A stretch of 64,000 bases of DNA from Saururus chinensis (Eukaryota > Streptophyta > Magnoliopsida > Piperales > Saururaceae): contig CP141143.1 in NCBI GenBank assembly GCA_035235625.1, positions 6,988,501 to 7,052,500 on the forward strand. Direction: 5' to 3'. Each line of letters begins with the position of its first letter. Positions within the stretch are counted from its first letter, which is position 1. The notes under the pieces were generated by a model. That model ran no database searches and had not been told where the DNA came from. It saw only the letters and a program-made list of their open reading frames with translations. Below are positions 12,371 through 25,512 of this stretch, one piece after another. The translations under genes were made by a program, and so were the position numbers.

Positions 12371-14839
12371 AATCTCTTGATTGTAGGGGAAAGGCCGACT
12401 CAAGTCGTCGATACGTGCCAAAGATGAATTTTAGCCGTCTAACGACATCCGACGGATCGTTGCAAAGATTGAAATTGAATACGACTTAATTAGAATTTTT
12501 TCATATAAATATTTAGGTGTGCATCGTATTTAATATTGAAAGTATATTACACTACTTATGGTAGGACTTATAAGTATTTATAACTTATTGATATTACGAT
12601 GTTGAAGTCTTTTTTTTAAATGATAAAATACACAACTAATAGTGTGCGATATACTAAAATTTTTCTCTTTTCACCGTTCATATTGCTCACCCTCCATCGA
12701 TCTTCATCACGTTGAGGAGGGAAGAAACAAGATCTCCTCTATGCTTTGCTGACCATTACCACCTCCAGCTTCCTTGTTATCATTGCTACCTTGCTTCCCC
12801 GTCCATCACTGCCTTCTTGTGTTGTGACTCATCCCCACCTCTTACTTCCCGGGCCATCACCGCCCCTCAAGTTTCCCCTTCATTAATCTTTATTGTTTTC
12901 AGGAGGAAAGAAATGTGATCTCTTTTGTGCTTTTCCGACCATCTCCACCTCTTTGCTTCCCTAACATCGCCTCCTCCTTGATGGCCATCGCCGCCACTTT
13001 GCTTCCTTGCCTATCCCCGCCCCTTATGCCATCTCCTTGCTTCCCTGGATATCCCCGCCCCTCAAGCCGCCTCCTTGCTTTCGTCAGTGTCTAATCTACA
13101 AATAGCACAACACCAACTTCTAGATCAGCCCTTCATCCTGATCAGCTCCGTGCTTGGGTTAACATTTGCCTTGTTGGACCATATCCCTCCAAATCCTCCT
13201 TGGAAAGTCTCAATTGTAGAATAATGACTAATAAAGTAAAACTATTGTCTTTCTTTCCTACATTTTAAAGCTGTAATTTTTTAATTTTTTCATCCAGCTC
13301 CACCATTGCAATGGATAAATTTCTTGTGTGGTGATTTGCATTAGTCCTGACTAAAGGATGACATGTCAAACATGTTGCTTAAGTCCATAAGTTCAGCAGT
13401 AAGCAATGAAGGCTTGCAATCTGATTTTTTTAACGAAACATGTTCAATTTGGTTGGCAATAGCTTGGGTTTGCAACATTTTTTCTTATTTTTATGTTGTG
13501 AGAGTTTCAAGATTGAATAGGTTGATGTTACTTATGGTAGATTATGTGTAGTCAGTGAGAATGTGTTGCATAAAAGGAACTTGTTGAGTGCTTATGTTAT
13601 TGTATAAAGGTTTTTAAATTATATTACTTGGGATTCTATAGAATAAATTTGGATGATTTGTTTCAGTGACCAGAATGACGAGAAAAAGACATGAGTTTGA
13701 AATTATGAACAATGTAAGGAATTTGGTGACTTGGTTTTGCATAGGATAAAATTTATGTGGTTTCATTATTCTCTAGCTGAAATTCGTTGAAATTAATCTA
13801 CAATGAAGATTGAAAAATGTTTATGTTCATCTATAAAGTGAAGAACAAAACATTGTAGTATTGTTTTTAAGAGTCAAGCAGGACAAAGGCCTCTTATTTT
13901 TTATGATAGATATAGACCATGCCTTCTTAATCAACAATACATAGGAATATGAATGAAGAAGCTTTTACAAAGATTATACTTGATGAATGATACTTGCTAT
14001 GAAAAAGGTTATGGTTGTGGCAAAAAGGCATTAGGTCCCAATCTTAAAGTGAAGAACATAACTTTGATCAATTGCATTTTTAGTACTTTCATATTTTTTT
14101 CTTTTCCTCTTAATTAGTCTAACGGCCATAAGGAGCACGAAAGGAATGCATTCATTTTCTAACCCTTGTGTGAGTGTTATTGTAATTTTGTTGTCTACAA
14201 AGTTTATACATTATATTTTTGCTAATTCTATTATTAAGGGTAAAGTTACCATGAGCCTCGACTTTTATTGTGTATAAGTGTCCAATTGAAGTAAATCGTC
14301 CGATTACAACAAAAGCTTAAGACTCATTGCAGTTAACTAGAGCTTGACTAACTCAAACCAGAGCTTGACCAAAGTTTTGCATGCCCTTTAGTAGATTTCA
14401 ACCAGCACTATCAAGGCGGGGTGCGTCATTGGCAGATCACCTTGAGAGGATGAAGCTCTTTCCTTTGTCGCCCATCCCTGCATTGCCACTTGAGCTCCTT
14501 GCTCCCTTGGCCATCACCGCCCCACCCCTATAAGCTCATTGAGTGGTTGAGGTCTCCTCATCTAGGGTATATTTATATGTGGTCGATCATGCTTCCCCGC
14601 TCATCCCCAACCTGCCCTTTAAGCTCCTTGAGCACTGTAGACCTCTTGTCCTCCAACTGGAGACCTTTTGTGGCCAATCTTAGTGATTAGAGTGTGTAAG
14701 AAGACATTGCTTGTTGGTTCAACTAGTGAGTTCTGAATTTTATCAATTTTTGTCTCCAATATTCATATTTTTTTCTATTTTACTTTATACTTATATGGGC
14801 ATGTTTTTGCTTAATCAGCCAAGCAATTTGGTGAGTTGG
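12371..14839. other. VPS32 upstream region and spacer, no gene seen
   Basis: The first part (to about 12650) is AT-rich promoter sequence. From 12660 to 13085 there is a pyrimidine-rich stretch with repeated CTTGCTTCC and CCATCACCGCC motifs. This stretch and the promoter are duplicated at 28.7-29.2 kb, and a looser relative lies at about 14440-14690. Small open frames in it (for example 12712-12918) are low-complexity. The remainder (13090-14400) shows nothing I recognise. Confidence 0.5.
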
Positions 14840-14844
14840 TAGCT

Positions 14845-14913
14845 TGTAACATCTTGTGTTCTGATTACGCTTAAACCAGAGGGTTACGGGTAATTAGAAC
14901 ATGGGGTGTTACA
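14845..14913 (+). mobile_element. 69-base miniature LTR-derived element
   Basis: It begins TGTAACATCTTG and ends GGGGTGTTACA, and a perfect 5-base duplication (tagct) lies at 14840-14844 and 14914-14918. The first 50 bases or so match the start of the LTR-like element at 25513-27839, read on its minus strand: TGTGTTC, GATTACGCTTAA, GGGTTA and GGGTAATTA occur in the same order. The last bases match that element's other end. It is a very short LTR-family derivative that keeps both termini, a fossil without coding capacity. Confidence 0.75.
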
Positions 14914-14918
14914 TAGCT

Positions 14919-16040
14919 AATGCGGTCATAATAGGCATGAAGCATATGGAGACACCCATAATCAAACATTTGAATTTTGACCATATGATTCCAATTTCCA
15001 TTGCATGCCCTCACCTCTCACTCTTTCACTACCTGACCTCCTTTCCATCGAAATTATGCCAAAGATGAGATTGGGTTCCAGGTATATTTGTTAATTAATT
15101 TCAAAGTTGTATTCTTTTCATGCAATTATTTGTGATTTGAAGGCACCCATGAATAGATTTAGCACCAATGTCCACTAAAGAGCTTATCTTTCTTTATACT
15201 TCACCTTGGCAAAGTCCTGTATGATTTGTTTAGATGATTTTGTCCATTCATAATACAAGTTTGTTATTTTGTGTCTTTTCTCTAATGTTTGTGATTGTGA
15301 TGCTACTGATTTGCTTTGGATTTGCATAATCGGTTTGTGATTGACTGGCCAGAAGCATAGAGAAGAGATATGCTCTCTATAGCAAAGTAGAAACACAATC
15401 AAACTAGTTTTTTGTTTTAGCATATTGTAGAAGGCAATGCATAGATGAAAAGAGGTTGATTCTTCAGTTTTAGTCCATCAAATTTTCTTTTACTTTTGTA
15501 AGCGAGCGTGGATTGAGTTCAATGTTTATATTTGGATGCTTGTTATTTTTTTGTGTGTTGATACTTCAGTTAAGTGATTGAATCAATTACAATGTCTATG
15601 TTTATACCAATTTTCTTTTAACTGCAATCCAAAATGTCTCCACACAGCTAAAGGGCATACATTAGAATCAAGATTAGTTAAACTTGAATTATGTGTTTAC
15701 ATGGTTCACTTGTAAGTATAAGACTTTTCATATCTAAGAAATTTGTTTTACTTTCAAGAAGATTATCTTGGCATTTAGACTTGTTTGAAGAAAGTCTTTT
15801 TTTGCCAGTTAATGATGTGAAGCCACCAATGCTTTGAATTTTTCATTGAAGGATTTGGCAATTGATCTTTAAATTTTGAACTTTAAATTTACATTTTATT
15901 ATTGACTCTCTTGATACATGTATCATAAACATAATTTAAACTTTAAATTAACATGTTACAAGGAAAAGATTCAAATAAGGTTATATTTGATAATCTTCCA
16001 ATGTGTAGAATTTCTTGTTCTTTTCTACTTTAACCTAGAG
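14919..16040. other. AT-rich spacer, nothing recognised
   Basis: Low GC, no convincing open frame, no repeat with defined ends. Confidence 0.5.
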
Positions 16041-16670
16041 ATTGATGTAACGCCTGAGATTTTTCATCCCTTTTTCTTAAAACTCATATAAATTTTTTTT
16101 CCCATAAATCGGAGTCAAAACGATAAAATCAAAACATGTATAAACATTTTATAATTTAAAACATCATACAGTTAAATATCGTACAGCCAAAGCAAATATC
16201 ATCAGGCGCTACTTGAAAACACACGTACGAATAAATTTGCTATGATCATAGACTTTTAAATACAAATCACTCTCCTAGGCATCCCTGAGTACAAGTCCCA
16301 TAACAGTCCACAGACTCATCCAAATGAAAGTCCAGAATAAACATCATGATGTCTCATCTCACCCAATACAGGAGATCGTGACACAAATAAACTCGCAATG
16401 AGTCAAGCAGATACCTGAGTCAACGGGAATCAATCCACCGCTGAAACGAGCGTCCATCTCCAGGAGCTCTCCGCACAACCTGCAAAACCTCCCGTGCAAC
16501 GGGGCTAAAAGAAGTAGGGTGAGTATTTTCATACTCAGTAGGAAAATACCCAGTAGGGGAAATCCCAACGGTGAACTCCATAAGTTCAAAAACACATGCG
16601 TCATGCAACTCAAACATGAAGCAGAAGCATATCATAATCATATCGTGCACATACGCATACAATCATACCA

Positions 16671-17125
16671 AAGGCACCATCGTGCCAAAATCATACCAAA
16701 GGCACCATCGTGCCAAAATCATAATATCCAATCAACTTACACAAACACCCTTATCCAGGGTTATACAAACTTACTCGTACCATTGTACGCATACTCATAC
16801 AATATACGCATACTTGTACGACCTTACTCGTACAATCGTATGCTCACTCATACAGCTTACACATACTTGTATGACCTTACTCGTACAATCAGACTCGTAC
16901 GACCTTACTCGTACAGTCTGCACAAAATCATACTTACTGTCTTACTCAGAAACATATTCTCACAATCGTACTCATACTCTTACAGTCGTGCTCATACTCA
17001 TACGCTTACAAACCCCGCTCATACACACTCTTACAGTCCTGCTCATACACACTCTTACAGTCTTACTCATACTCATACACTTACAGTCCTGCTCATACAC
17101 ACTCTTATAGTCGTACTCGTACACA
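16671..17125. repeat. Tandem CATAC/TTACAGTC minisatellite inside the solo LTR
   Basis: It opens with two copies of a CATACCAAAGGCACCATCGT unit, followed by many degenerate units built from ACTCATAC, ACTCGTAC and CTTACAGTC, ending with several CTGCTCATACACACTCTTA units. Repetition produces long open frames in more than one frame, which are not genes. Confidence 0.8.
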
Positions 17126-17370
17126 TAATCGTACACATATCAACGACCACTGAAGCTCATTACAACTAATAAGCTCCAATGTCGAAATGGAAAAGAATGC
17201 CACTGGGGCAACACCTTAACCTCCGGGGAGTGACTAGATGCCATGGACTTTTTCGAAGGTAAGGCACACCAATGCTCATGGGGCACTGGATCAAACAGGT
17301 AAGAGTAGATTCATGATACTACTTACCTGAGCGCGCAAACATAAACACCCACACATAAGGGGTCATACAA

Positions 17371-17505
17371 TTGCCCACCATAATGGGTCTTATAGTGCCA
17401 TAGAATCGCCCACCATAATGGGTCTTATAGTGCCAGAAAATTGCCCACCATAATGGGTCTTATAGTGCCAGAGAATCGCCCACCATAGTGGGTCTTATAG
17501 TGCCA
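17371..17505. repeat. 35-base tandem repeat, four copies
   Basis: Units share GCCCACCATAATGGGTCTTA and TAGTGCCA. Each unit also holds the small palindrome CCCACCATAATGGG. It lies inside the 4.8 kb solo LTR. Confidence 0.85.
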
Positions 17506-17575
17506 TTGCCACTCTTGGGTAGAAAACATACAGTGCCACTTGGGCAGAAACATACAGTGCCACTCTTGGGCGGAA

Positions 17576-17833
17576 ACATACAACGCTCTTAACAGAGCAT
17601 CAAACGTTTGGGCTTATATAGCACACAGACCAAAACAGAAACATACGTCGCTCTCAGCAGAGCATCAGACATCTGGGCTTCATACAGATTGCAGACAAAG
17701 TCAGAAACGTACATCGCTCTCAATAGAGCATCAAACTTCTGGGCTTATACAGCACGTAGACCAAATCAAAACGACGTCGCTCTCAGCAGAGCATCAGATG
17801 TCTGGTGCTCTACATAGCACACAGACAACATCC
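17576..17833. repeat. About 65-base tandem repeat, four copies
   Basis: Units share CGCTCTCAGCAGAGCATCA, then CTGGGCTT, then GCACACAGAC, and differ at several positions. It follows directly on the preceding repeat within the solo LTR. Confidence 0.8.
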
Positions 17834-18571
17834 CGCAGGATAAACACCATGGCAAGACATGATAAATGCTTGGCCGACTCATTAGCGGCCAGCACAAACA
17901 CGGAACTTAATCTGTCAAACCCTCAGGTCTCAAACTCACAACGCTATCATTAGCTGTGCTTATAATTCAAGTTTGAATTAAGTACATTATGCCGTACAAT
18001 TATGCCACACAAACTCACAAATTCTCGACCGTCAAACTGAAGCTGAGCCCGATCTGAAACCCAAGTTCGTCAGGGCAGCAGACTTCACTTACCCGTCCAC
18101 ATCATGGACAAAACTCATCGTACAACAAACCCTTACAGTCTTACACACTTCGCCATCCATCCTATGGCCAAAACATCTTACACTGATATCCTCAAATAAC
18201 GCTCCTCAGAGCTAACCCAGTTGTTGCCCTCTTACTTTTATCTCACTTATTATTCTTATTTTCACTTCATAATATGTACGTTATACTTGTACAATTATGA
18301 ATACTCTTACTGTCTGACAAACGCCCAACATACAATCCCACTCAAACTGATCCATTCTAATCCTTGCCCGTCATACTCTTATCCTCTGTCATATGCTTAC
18401 ACAACCGCATCCAAATTCAGACAGAGCTTCTGTCACCTCTTATTGTCCATCGCCCATACCTCTGCCCACAAACACATACGCACATCCAAAGCATAGGCAA
18501 AATGCCATCATACACACGTATGTCTCACACATACGTACAACATACACATACGGTCATACATACATAACTTA

Positions 18572-18915
18572 CAAACATGCACGCTAGCCATCACTAGCAC
18601 ATGCATACTTTCATACATATGTCAAACATGCACGCTAGCCATCACTAGCACATGCATAGACATTCATACATACTCCAAACATGCACGCTAGCCATCACTA
18701 GCACATGCATAATTCATACATACTCCAAACATGCACGCTAGCCATCACTAGTGCATGCATACACATTCATACAAACTTCAACATGCACGCTAGCCATCAC
18801 TAGCACATGCATAATTCATACATACTCCAAACATGCACGCTAGCCATCACTAGCGCATGCATACACATTCATACAAACTTCAACATGCACGCTAGCCATC
18901 ACTAGCACATGCATA
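18572..18915. repeat. About 50-base minisatellite with dyad-symmetric core, seven copies
   Basis: Each unit has the core ACGCTAGCCATCACTAGC flanked by CATGC on the left and ACATGCAT on the right, so the core can fold back on itself. Spacers of roughly 15-20 bases are variants of ATTCATACATACTCC. A degenerate eighth copy is at about 18942. It lies in the solo LTR. Confidence 0.85.
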
Positions 18916-20958
18916 ACCCATTCGTAGCATACTGACATATTTGCTAGCCATTGCTAGCGCATACATAATCCACATCCATAAAACATGCATACATCTCATG
19001 CATATCAGTCATACCATACAATCATGCTTACACGCACATCATGCAATCGGATCGTTACTTAACATCCAAGCATAGAATCATACAATCCTAGCATGCTGCT
19101 ACTCATTCAAAGCATGCTTCATGAATTTACGAGTTCAAAGCTCCCCTACCTCGTAGTCATGGCGTTCGATGGCGAGCACACGACGGTGGCGGCGTCGGCG
19201 GTGGAGTTGGCAGTCAAAACCGTTGCCTGGCTGAGAGAGCTGCTGTCCCGAGGGTTTTAAGAAGCGCCAGAACTATCACAGCCAAACAGGATGTCAGAAA
19301 TCAATGCGGTAAAAATCCGCGATCCACGGCGGCACACTAGGGCGGCTGGGAGAAATATCGTGCCAACATAAGTGGCGGTGCGATCAGATGTCAAGGGTGT
19401 ACTCAAAAGATCAGCCGGTGGCTAAAACGTGCTCAGCCAGCCACAAAGACGTTGAAATCGGCCGTGGACAGCACCCAACGGCGACGATTTCGGTCAACAA
19501 AGGCCCACATACGGGCGGAGAACGTGGGGCAACGCTCGAGAACAAAGGAGAGGTGGAGGACGGCTCTGTGTCAACTCCATTCCGTGGCCAAGCCATCCGA
19601 TGGTCAGGCGGCGCAAATGCGGCGCCTAAACCCAGAAGTATACGCGTGGCCACATGCGCACGCGACCCAAAAGGGCGGGGGAGAGGGCTGAAAAGAGGCA
19701 ACCCAGGGCCCACAAAATCCAACAGGGCTAAGGCCCTAACGGTGGCCAATCTAAGCAGCGACATCGCCGATCGCCACCCACAACCAATACCCATGGTGCG
19801 GGCGACTGTGCATCTCGCACGGTATAGGGCAATGACAAGCGGCCCATTCCAAGTGGAACAATAATCGGGCCAAGTGGGGCTGACCCTCACTGTCACCGAG
19901 CCAGAGTAGAGCCCACGATGGCCAAATGGCCCATAACTCGCCGATGCCAACGACCCGAGACGCACCAAAAGCATCTAATCGGGTGGAGCAAGGCAATAGG
20001 GGTGAGGCGGGGTCGGAAACGGCAACCCCCTACTGACACTGGGTTGAGGTAGGCTGGACGGAGCCCATCCGGTGGCCAAACAACGACCGGAAACACACCT
20101 GCGTCCAAAACATCCCACGGACAGTGAGATGCAAATAGTAACAAAAACCCGACCAAAAGATTGGTAGCTCACCACGGAGCGAAGAAAGCATGGCGGCGGC
20201 TCCAGCCAGTGTCTATGGGTTCCTAGCGGCCAACTAAACATAAGTCTAGTTGAGAGCGGCCGCAAACGATGTCAAAATCGTACACCCACAGTGCAAAAAC
20301 GGGATTGAAGGAGAGAAAAACCCGAAAAAAGGTTCGGTACCTCGTGGAGGAGCGAAGAGGCCGTAGCGGCGGTCATAGCCGGTACCTACGGACTCGTGGC
20401 GGTGAGGCAAAGCGGATCCTGACAAGAATCAACGGAATCCGATGTCGGAGGAGGAAGAACGGAGCAACCGGAATTGAGCTCGGGTTTTCTAAAAACTCAC
20501 TGGACGTGAAATCTTTTCTTCTGGAAGTCGGTTCTGTGAAAACCGATAGATGGGTTGATTTTTATATCAAATCTTTTTAATTTTTATATCTATGTCCCCA
20601 ATGCGCATTAACTCACTAGTTACGCGCTATAGCTCCAAACTTCGCGCCGTAAGCGCGCAGCGAGGCCCGCGGCCTGCGACTAAGCCCCACACCCAACTTT
20701 ACGGGTATAAATATGGGGTATGGATACATAAATACAAATACGTCGAAGTGTCACATTTTTCTGCCGAAAATGACCAAAAAAATAGCAGAAAAATCCCATA
20801 AAATCGTAGAAAAATCAGGGACCTTACAATTGAGCACCTCATACAAGATAGTACACAAGCCTCAAAGAGGTTATTAAGGATTTAAGATTATTGTTGTGGG
20901 ATGTTGTCTGCTCAATATATATAAGAAGTTTAGTAATTGGTTTTAAGGTTACTAGTTA

Positions 20959-23900
20959 TGTAAGATCCCTGAACTTAACTAACTTTTAATTCATTATGTT
21001 TAATTACTTTTATGTGGTTTAAGCTATTTTCTAATCAATTTTGATAATTTTTTAAAATAAAGGTGATTTCTAAAGGTTTTTTAAAGAAAAATAACTTTAT
21101 ATTTGTGAGTTTTAAGTGATTTTAAATTATTTGTGAATTTTTGAGAATTTTTAAAATTTTAGATATATTGTGAAAATTAGGGTTTTACGGGAACGCCAGT
21201 GGGCCCCACGGTCAAATTTGGGGTTTTTGGTCCAAAATATCTTATACATTAAAAGAAGTTACTACAAAAATTTTTATAATTTTTCTAGCCCTAATTAGAA
21301 GTTAAATTTCAAAATTTCCTAATTCTAGTTAAAAACTCTATTTTACCCCAAATTTTAATTAGGTATAGCCCAACCCTTCCTATAAAAGGAAAAGGGTTAA
21401 GCCATTTCCAAATTTGGAATAGGTTGAACCGGGAGATTTTGAGCCTAATCCCAAATTAGGCCCAAAAAGGAAACGATTAGAGGTGAGTTTAGCTTAATTC
21501 TTACTTAATCTTTAAGTTTTTTCTTAAAATCCTCTTAATCTTGTCTTCCCCTATCAATTCAATCCGTTTTGAAAGCAAAATCACTGTTTTACTTGTCTAT
21601 TTCAAACCCTAACCTTCAAATTTTTATTTTTATGTCTCCTAAACTCTAAATCTAGGGTTTGCTTTATGATTTTTAAGTCTAAATTGAGTTTAGGTGTGTT
21701 TTAACATAAAATCTTGCTTTTGGAAGATTTCGAAGGTGATTGAAGGGTTAATCCGACTCAAATCAAGTGGAAAGGTAATAAGTTTTCAAATCTAAGCCTT
21801 GTTATGGTAAAAATCTCAATTTTTATGGGTTTTACTTAAAAGAGTATTTTTTATTAAAGCTTTAGTGGTAGATTTATGAAACGTTAATATCTTGCCTTTA
21901 TTTCTTAGGATTTTACTTTAGAATGGGTCTAATTAGCTTTTTCGAATGTTTGACTGAATTTTGATGGTGTATGAGGCTTGGGATGAAGGTTTTAAGGTTC
22001 TATAATGGTGTTTCGGTTTTGAATTTCGAAAAAAAGAAGAAGGTTCGATCTGCTTGTTGGCGATCGATCTGGCCTAGTGGCTGATTGATCGGCTATACAA
22101 CAATTCTGCCATTTTTGTGATTTTGATGCTCACTTTGGTGTTTTACTCAAATTGATTATTCGAACATTTATGAGGAGTGTTTTATGTTGGAATTAAGCTA
22201 CTGGAAGGGTGTAGAATTTGTGATAGAGATTTATGGAGTATGCTTAAGTGCTTCTTGTGTAAAATTATATGTTGATAGTTATATATGTTAACATCGAATT
22301 ATCTTGAATCTATGGATGATGGAATTCTTATGATTGAAGCATGTTTCCAGCAAGGATATTACATGGTAAATGATAAGATGTGTCAACATATAATGAGAAT
22401 AGATTGTGGGTGAATGATGTTATTATGTTATAGTTTCATGTGTAGACTAATTATGCTTATAGGAGTTAAGTATTTGATTTCACATGAATGGATTTATGGT
22501 TTATGGTGGATTTCACCTTAGATTTCAGTTTGTAATCAAAGCATTGGTCATGTGCTTAGGAAAATGTGTTTAAGCATGCGTGTTTTGCCTTATGAGCTTA
22601 TATCAAAGCATTGGTCATATGCTTAGGAAAATGCATGAACACACACATGTGCGGAATTTACTATGAAATCATGGTTATTTATGAATCGATTATGATGCAT
22701 GTGAGGACTGATGGGAACACATTCCATGTGTTAGAACTCATATAGATCTTGCTCACTAATGTATCATGATTTCATGCATCATGGAATAAATTCCATGAAT
22801 GAGTTTTTACTGATGTTTAGTCGGGATTGATCGATTATATGCAATGATGTGAGATTGCGTGTCAGATTATCAATCGTTGACTTAATCAGAACTTGGCTAG
22901 TCTGTAAGAACATGATTTCGATTTGAATTTTTGTGTGGAACATGTATACTCACCGAGTTGAGTCAATTTGAATTGTTAATGCGGTTGAGATTTATTTATT
23001 GAGACAGTCAAACTTGGACCCTGAGAATCTAGTGTTGTATGCCTTTGTGCATTGGCTACCATGTGTTATAGGTTTCCCTTGAGGAAATTGGACTCTCCCT
23101 GCCGCTGAGATGTCCAGAGTAAACACTGCTCTAGTTAATTCAGACGTTCCTGGCCCGAACTATCTAGAGTAAGCAGACCTACTCTAGTTAATTTGGACTT
23201 CCCGTGTGGATTATCCAGAGTGAGCAGAGGGGCTGACTACCCCTACATCGTAGTTTTTCATATGGAATTTGGACCGTATCTAGAGCGAACAATGCCCTAG
23301 GTTTCCAATGAAATCAGACTATGTCCAGAGTGGGTGATATGATTGTATTCTTGATATAATTGTATTCCTCTCTATGATGGAGGCATTCACTATTTGATGA
23401 TAATGCATGTGTATGAGATAATATTATGCCCAAATTGCACAGGTTGTGTAGGGATATTTGAGATTATGTGACACATGTGGATGCGATTTATTATGCATGA
23501 TCTTGATGTGGTGTGGTTTAGACACTTGTTGTGCAGGTGAATGAGCTATGAAATGTATGAGAGTTATATGAATACATAATCTGAATTATGTGTTAGATAC
23601 ACTCTATTATGTAGGTTGATGTGATATAAATACACGATCTGAATCATGTGATTGAGACTACTATGCAGGTTTATGTGATATAAATACATGATCTGAATGG
23701 TGTGAATGAGACAATATTATGCAGGTTTATGGGATATGGTTGCATGATCAGAAAGTGTGTGAAAGACACTTCTCATGCTATTTATGGTGATATTATGCTT
23801 GATTTGATTAGATGTGAACTATTACCTATGTAGGATGGATGTTCGGTTATCACTTGATCATTTATGTCTTGACCTTGATAAGTGTGTCATATGCATGCTA

Positions 23901-24536
23901 GCTCTTATGGTTATGGATAAATAAGGGTTTAATAAGGGAATGATCAGAAAAAGGTATACTATGTCAATTATGAATCTGAATTGCTATATTGTCATGTTGT
24001 AAGGATTTTCTAATTATTGTCGCTATATTCAAAACCTTACTGAGTTTTACTCACCCCACTTTATGTGTTTTTGTTTTGGGGCTACATAGTGCAACATGCA
24101 GTCGAACAGGACCCTCTGTTGGAGAAATGGTCAAGGAGAGCATGGGATTAGGCGTGGATATCCCTAGTCGTTGTTATGTTTTTCTAATTACTCTGATATG
24201 ATGATAAAATATCTTGTATGGTGGTTCTGATTTTTAGACTTGTGTTTATATTATGTTTTAGATCTGTTTGAGACCTTGTTTCGAGCTATGTGTGTTGGCC
24301 CAAGATTATAAGTTTGTGGGTGACTTGTGGACTAATTCAGAGTTATAGTCCTCTTTTGTTGTACTTATTACTCTTGTTCAAAGTTTATGTGGTGAGTAAC
24401 TCTGCTAGTTAAACTGCCTGTAGGAAGGGCCAAGTCTTCTGCTATCCTTTAATCTCTTGCAATTCCGTTGCTCCCGCGCACTTGACCAACCCTTGGACCG
24501 GGTTTGGCTGGGGTCGGGCGGTGCCTGGGCGTGGCA
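20959..24536 (+). mobile_element. Long (3.6 kb) solo LTR
   Basis: It begins TGTAAGATCCCTGAACTT and ends GGGCGTGGCA, with an exact 5-base duplication (agtta) at 20954-20958 and 24537-24541. Internal direct repeats include CAAAGCATTGGTCAT...GCTTAGGAAAATG (about 22545 and 22605), a series of TCCAGAGT units at 23100-23330, and TGATATAAATACA(C/T)GATCTGAA units at about 23600-23700. No coding homology is seen. The terminal sequences resemble those of the neighbour at 16-21 kb, on the opposite strand. Family as for that neighbour (probable large Ty3/Gypsy type, inferred). Confidence 0.75.
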
Positions 24537-24724
24537 AGTTATCCTAATCCCTACTTGTTCATGTTGTCATGAAACAATATTGCACTTAATTTTATTCATG
24601 CCTAGTGTTCTTTCCTTCTTGTGACTCTCATTTCTTTTTCATTGTTTTCAATGTGTACTAACATTCTTTCCATTCGTTTGTTTGATGAAGGCTTGTTTGA
24701 CCCCTATATTTAGTTGAATGTAAA

Positions 24725-25125
24725 ATGGAGTTTGGGGAGTCTCATCACCAGAACGATGGCTATGAAGAATCTACAATAGGGTTAGATGACTTCCAAGATG
24801 CTACAGTAACTCTAAACCAAAATAGTGAGGTTCAGAATGAAAATTTGTTGAGGATGGTACCTAATGAAAGCCAATTTTTTAGAGTTTAATTATGATTATG
24901 AGAAATGGGTGCATAGTGACATGATTGAGAAATGTGAAAGGCAATGGGTGATATTGAGAGATAAATATGCTATTAATCATAAGAGCTAGTTAGCAAAAAA
25001 GTATAATGATCGGTGCCATTGGATGGAAGTATACCTCAAAATTGTTTCTTTGTAGGAATGACTCCAAGTTAGAGGAGTAAAATCATGAATGCATTTTTTT
25101 GATGGTTTTGTGAATGGCCAATCTG
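24725..25125 (+). pseudogene. FAR1-related gene relic, first copy
   Basis: The first part reads MEFGESHHQNDGYEEST and continues to ENLLRMVPNE, an acidic beginning typical of FAR1-related proteins. At about 24880 the sequence jumps to the middle of the protein (FLEFNYDYEKW..., then MIEKCERQWVILRDKYAINH and a broken FFDGFVNGQSA). The second part is a clear copy of 29800-30050. FAR1/FHY3 proteins are transcription factors derived from a MULE transposase. The fragment has in-frame stops and frame changes, lacks most of the protein, and cannot work. Its 3' side runs into sequence resembling VPS32 introns. Confidence 0.7.
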
Positions 25126-25255
25126 CATCAACATTTCAAATTAGAAGCAATTACAATGTGAATCACTCGTAAAGTGCAAGAAGATGCTACAATTTTATGC
25201 TTATGTAAAATTAAAATCATGGTTAAAACTCATCATCAAAATTTCCTATTACAGT
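25126..25255. repeat. Pieces resembling VPS32 introns
   Basis: ATTTCAAATTAGAAGCAATT (25132 onward) recurs in the VPS32 intron near 11458. CATCATCAAAATTTCCTATTA (split here as TCATCATCAAAATTTCC then TATTA) together with a preceding ATGGTTAAAA recurs near 11775-11805. VPS32 exon 2, which lies between the two in the gene, is not visible here. This suggests a decayed extension of the VPS32 copy that resumes at 28110. Confidence 0.55.
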
Positions 25256-25512
25256 TGAAAACACAGAATTGCCAGTTCAAGCAAAACTTGGAGCAACATA
25301 AGCATGATCATTTCCTATGGAGGATATATGGATTCCAATGACTTAGTCTAAAATCTCCTGCATGTTTTCCAATGAAGGTAAAAAATAGTACCATAAAGAG
25401 ATGAAACATCTTCACATGCCCAAGTTTTAAATTCATGGGTAAGCTAATATCCAAATGGGAGAATGAATAATAAGAAACCTTAGTGAAACGATTCATTCAA
25501 TTGCAACGTTAC

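Larger units (their letters stand above)
16046..20828 (-). mobile_element. Very long (4.8 kb) solo LTR
   Basis: The sequence begins TGTAACGCC and ends GGGACCTTACA, with an exact 5-base duplication (attga) at 16041-16045 and 20829-20833. Read on the minus strand it starts TGTAAGGTCCCTGA and ends GGCGTTACA, closely resembling the ends of the next element (TGTAAGATCCCTGA ... GGCGTGGCA). No gag or pol homology is visible, and the inside is a mosaic of minisatellites, so it is best read as a single LTR left by recombination of a large retrotransposon. LTRs of this length are known from Ty3/Gypsy Tat/Ogre-type plants elements; that family assignment is an inference. Several overlapping GC-rich open frames at 19.4-20.3 kb are not supported as genes. 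Confidence 0.75.

Noticed and set aside
16519-17169. Open frames of 216 and 179 residues
   Set aside because: They are products of the CATAC/TTACAGTC tandem repeat (Thr/Ser/Tyr/His-only composition) and read in two frames.
18572-18915. CRISPR-like array of repeats and short spacers
   Set aside because: The spacers are variants of one another, the host is a plant, and the array lies inside an LTR; it is a minisatellite.
19388-20265. Long overlapping open frames on both strands (up to 187 residues)
   Set aside because: They are GC-rich frames within the 4.8 kb solo LTR, lack any domain or codon pattern, and exist on both strands at once.
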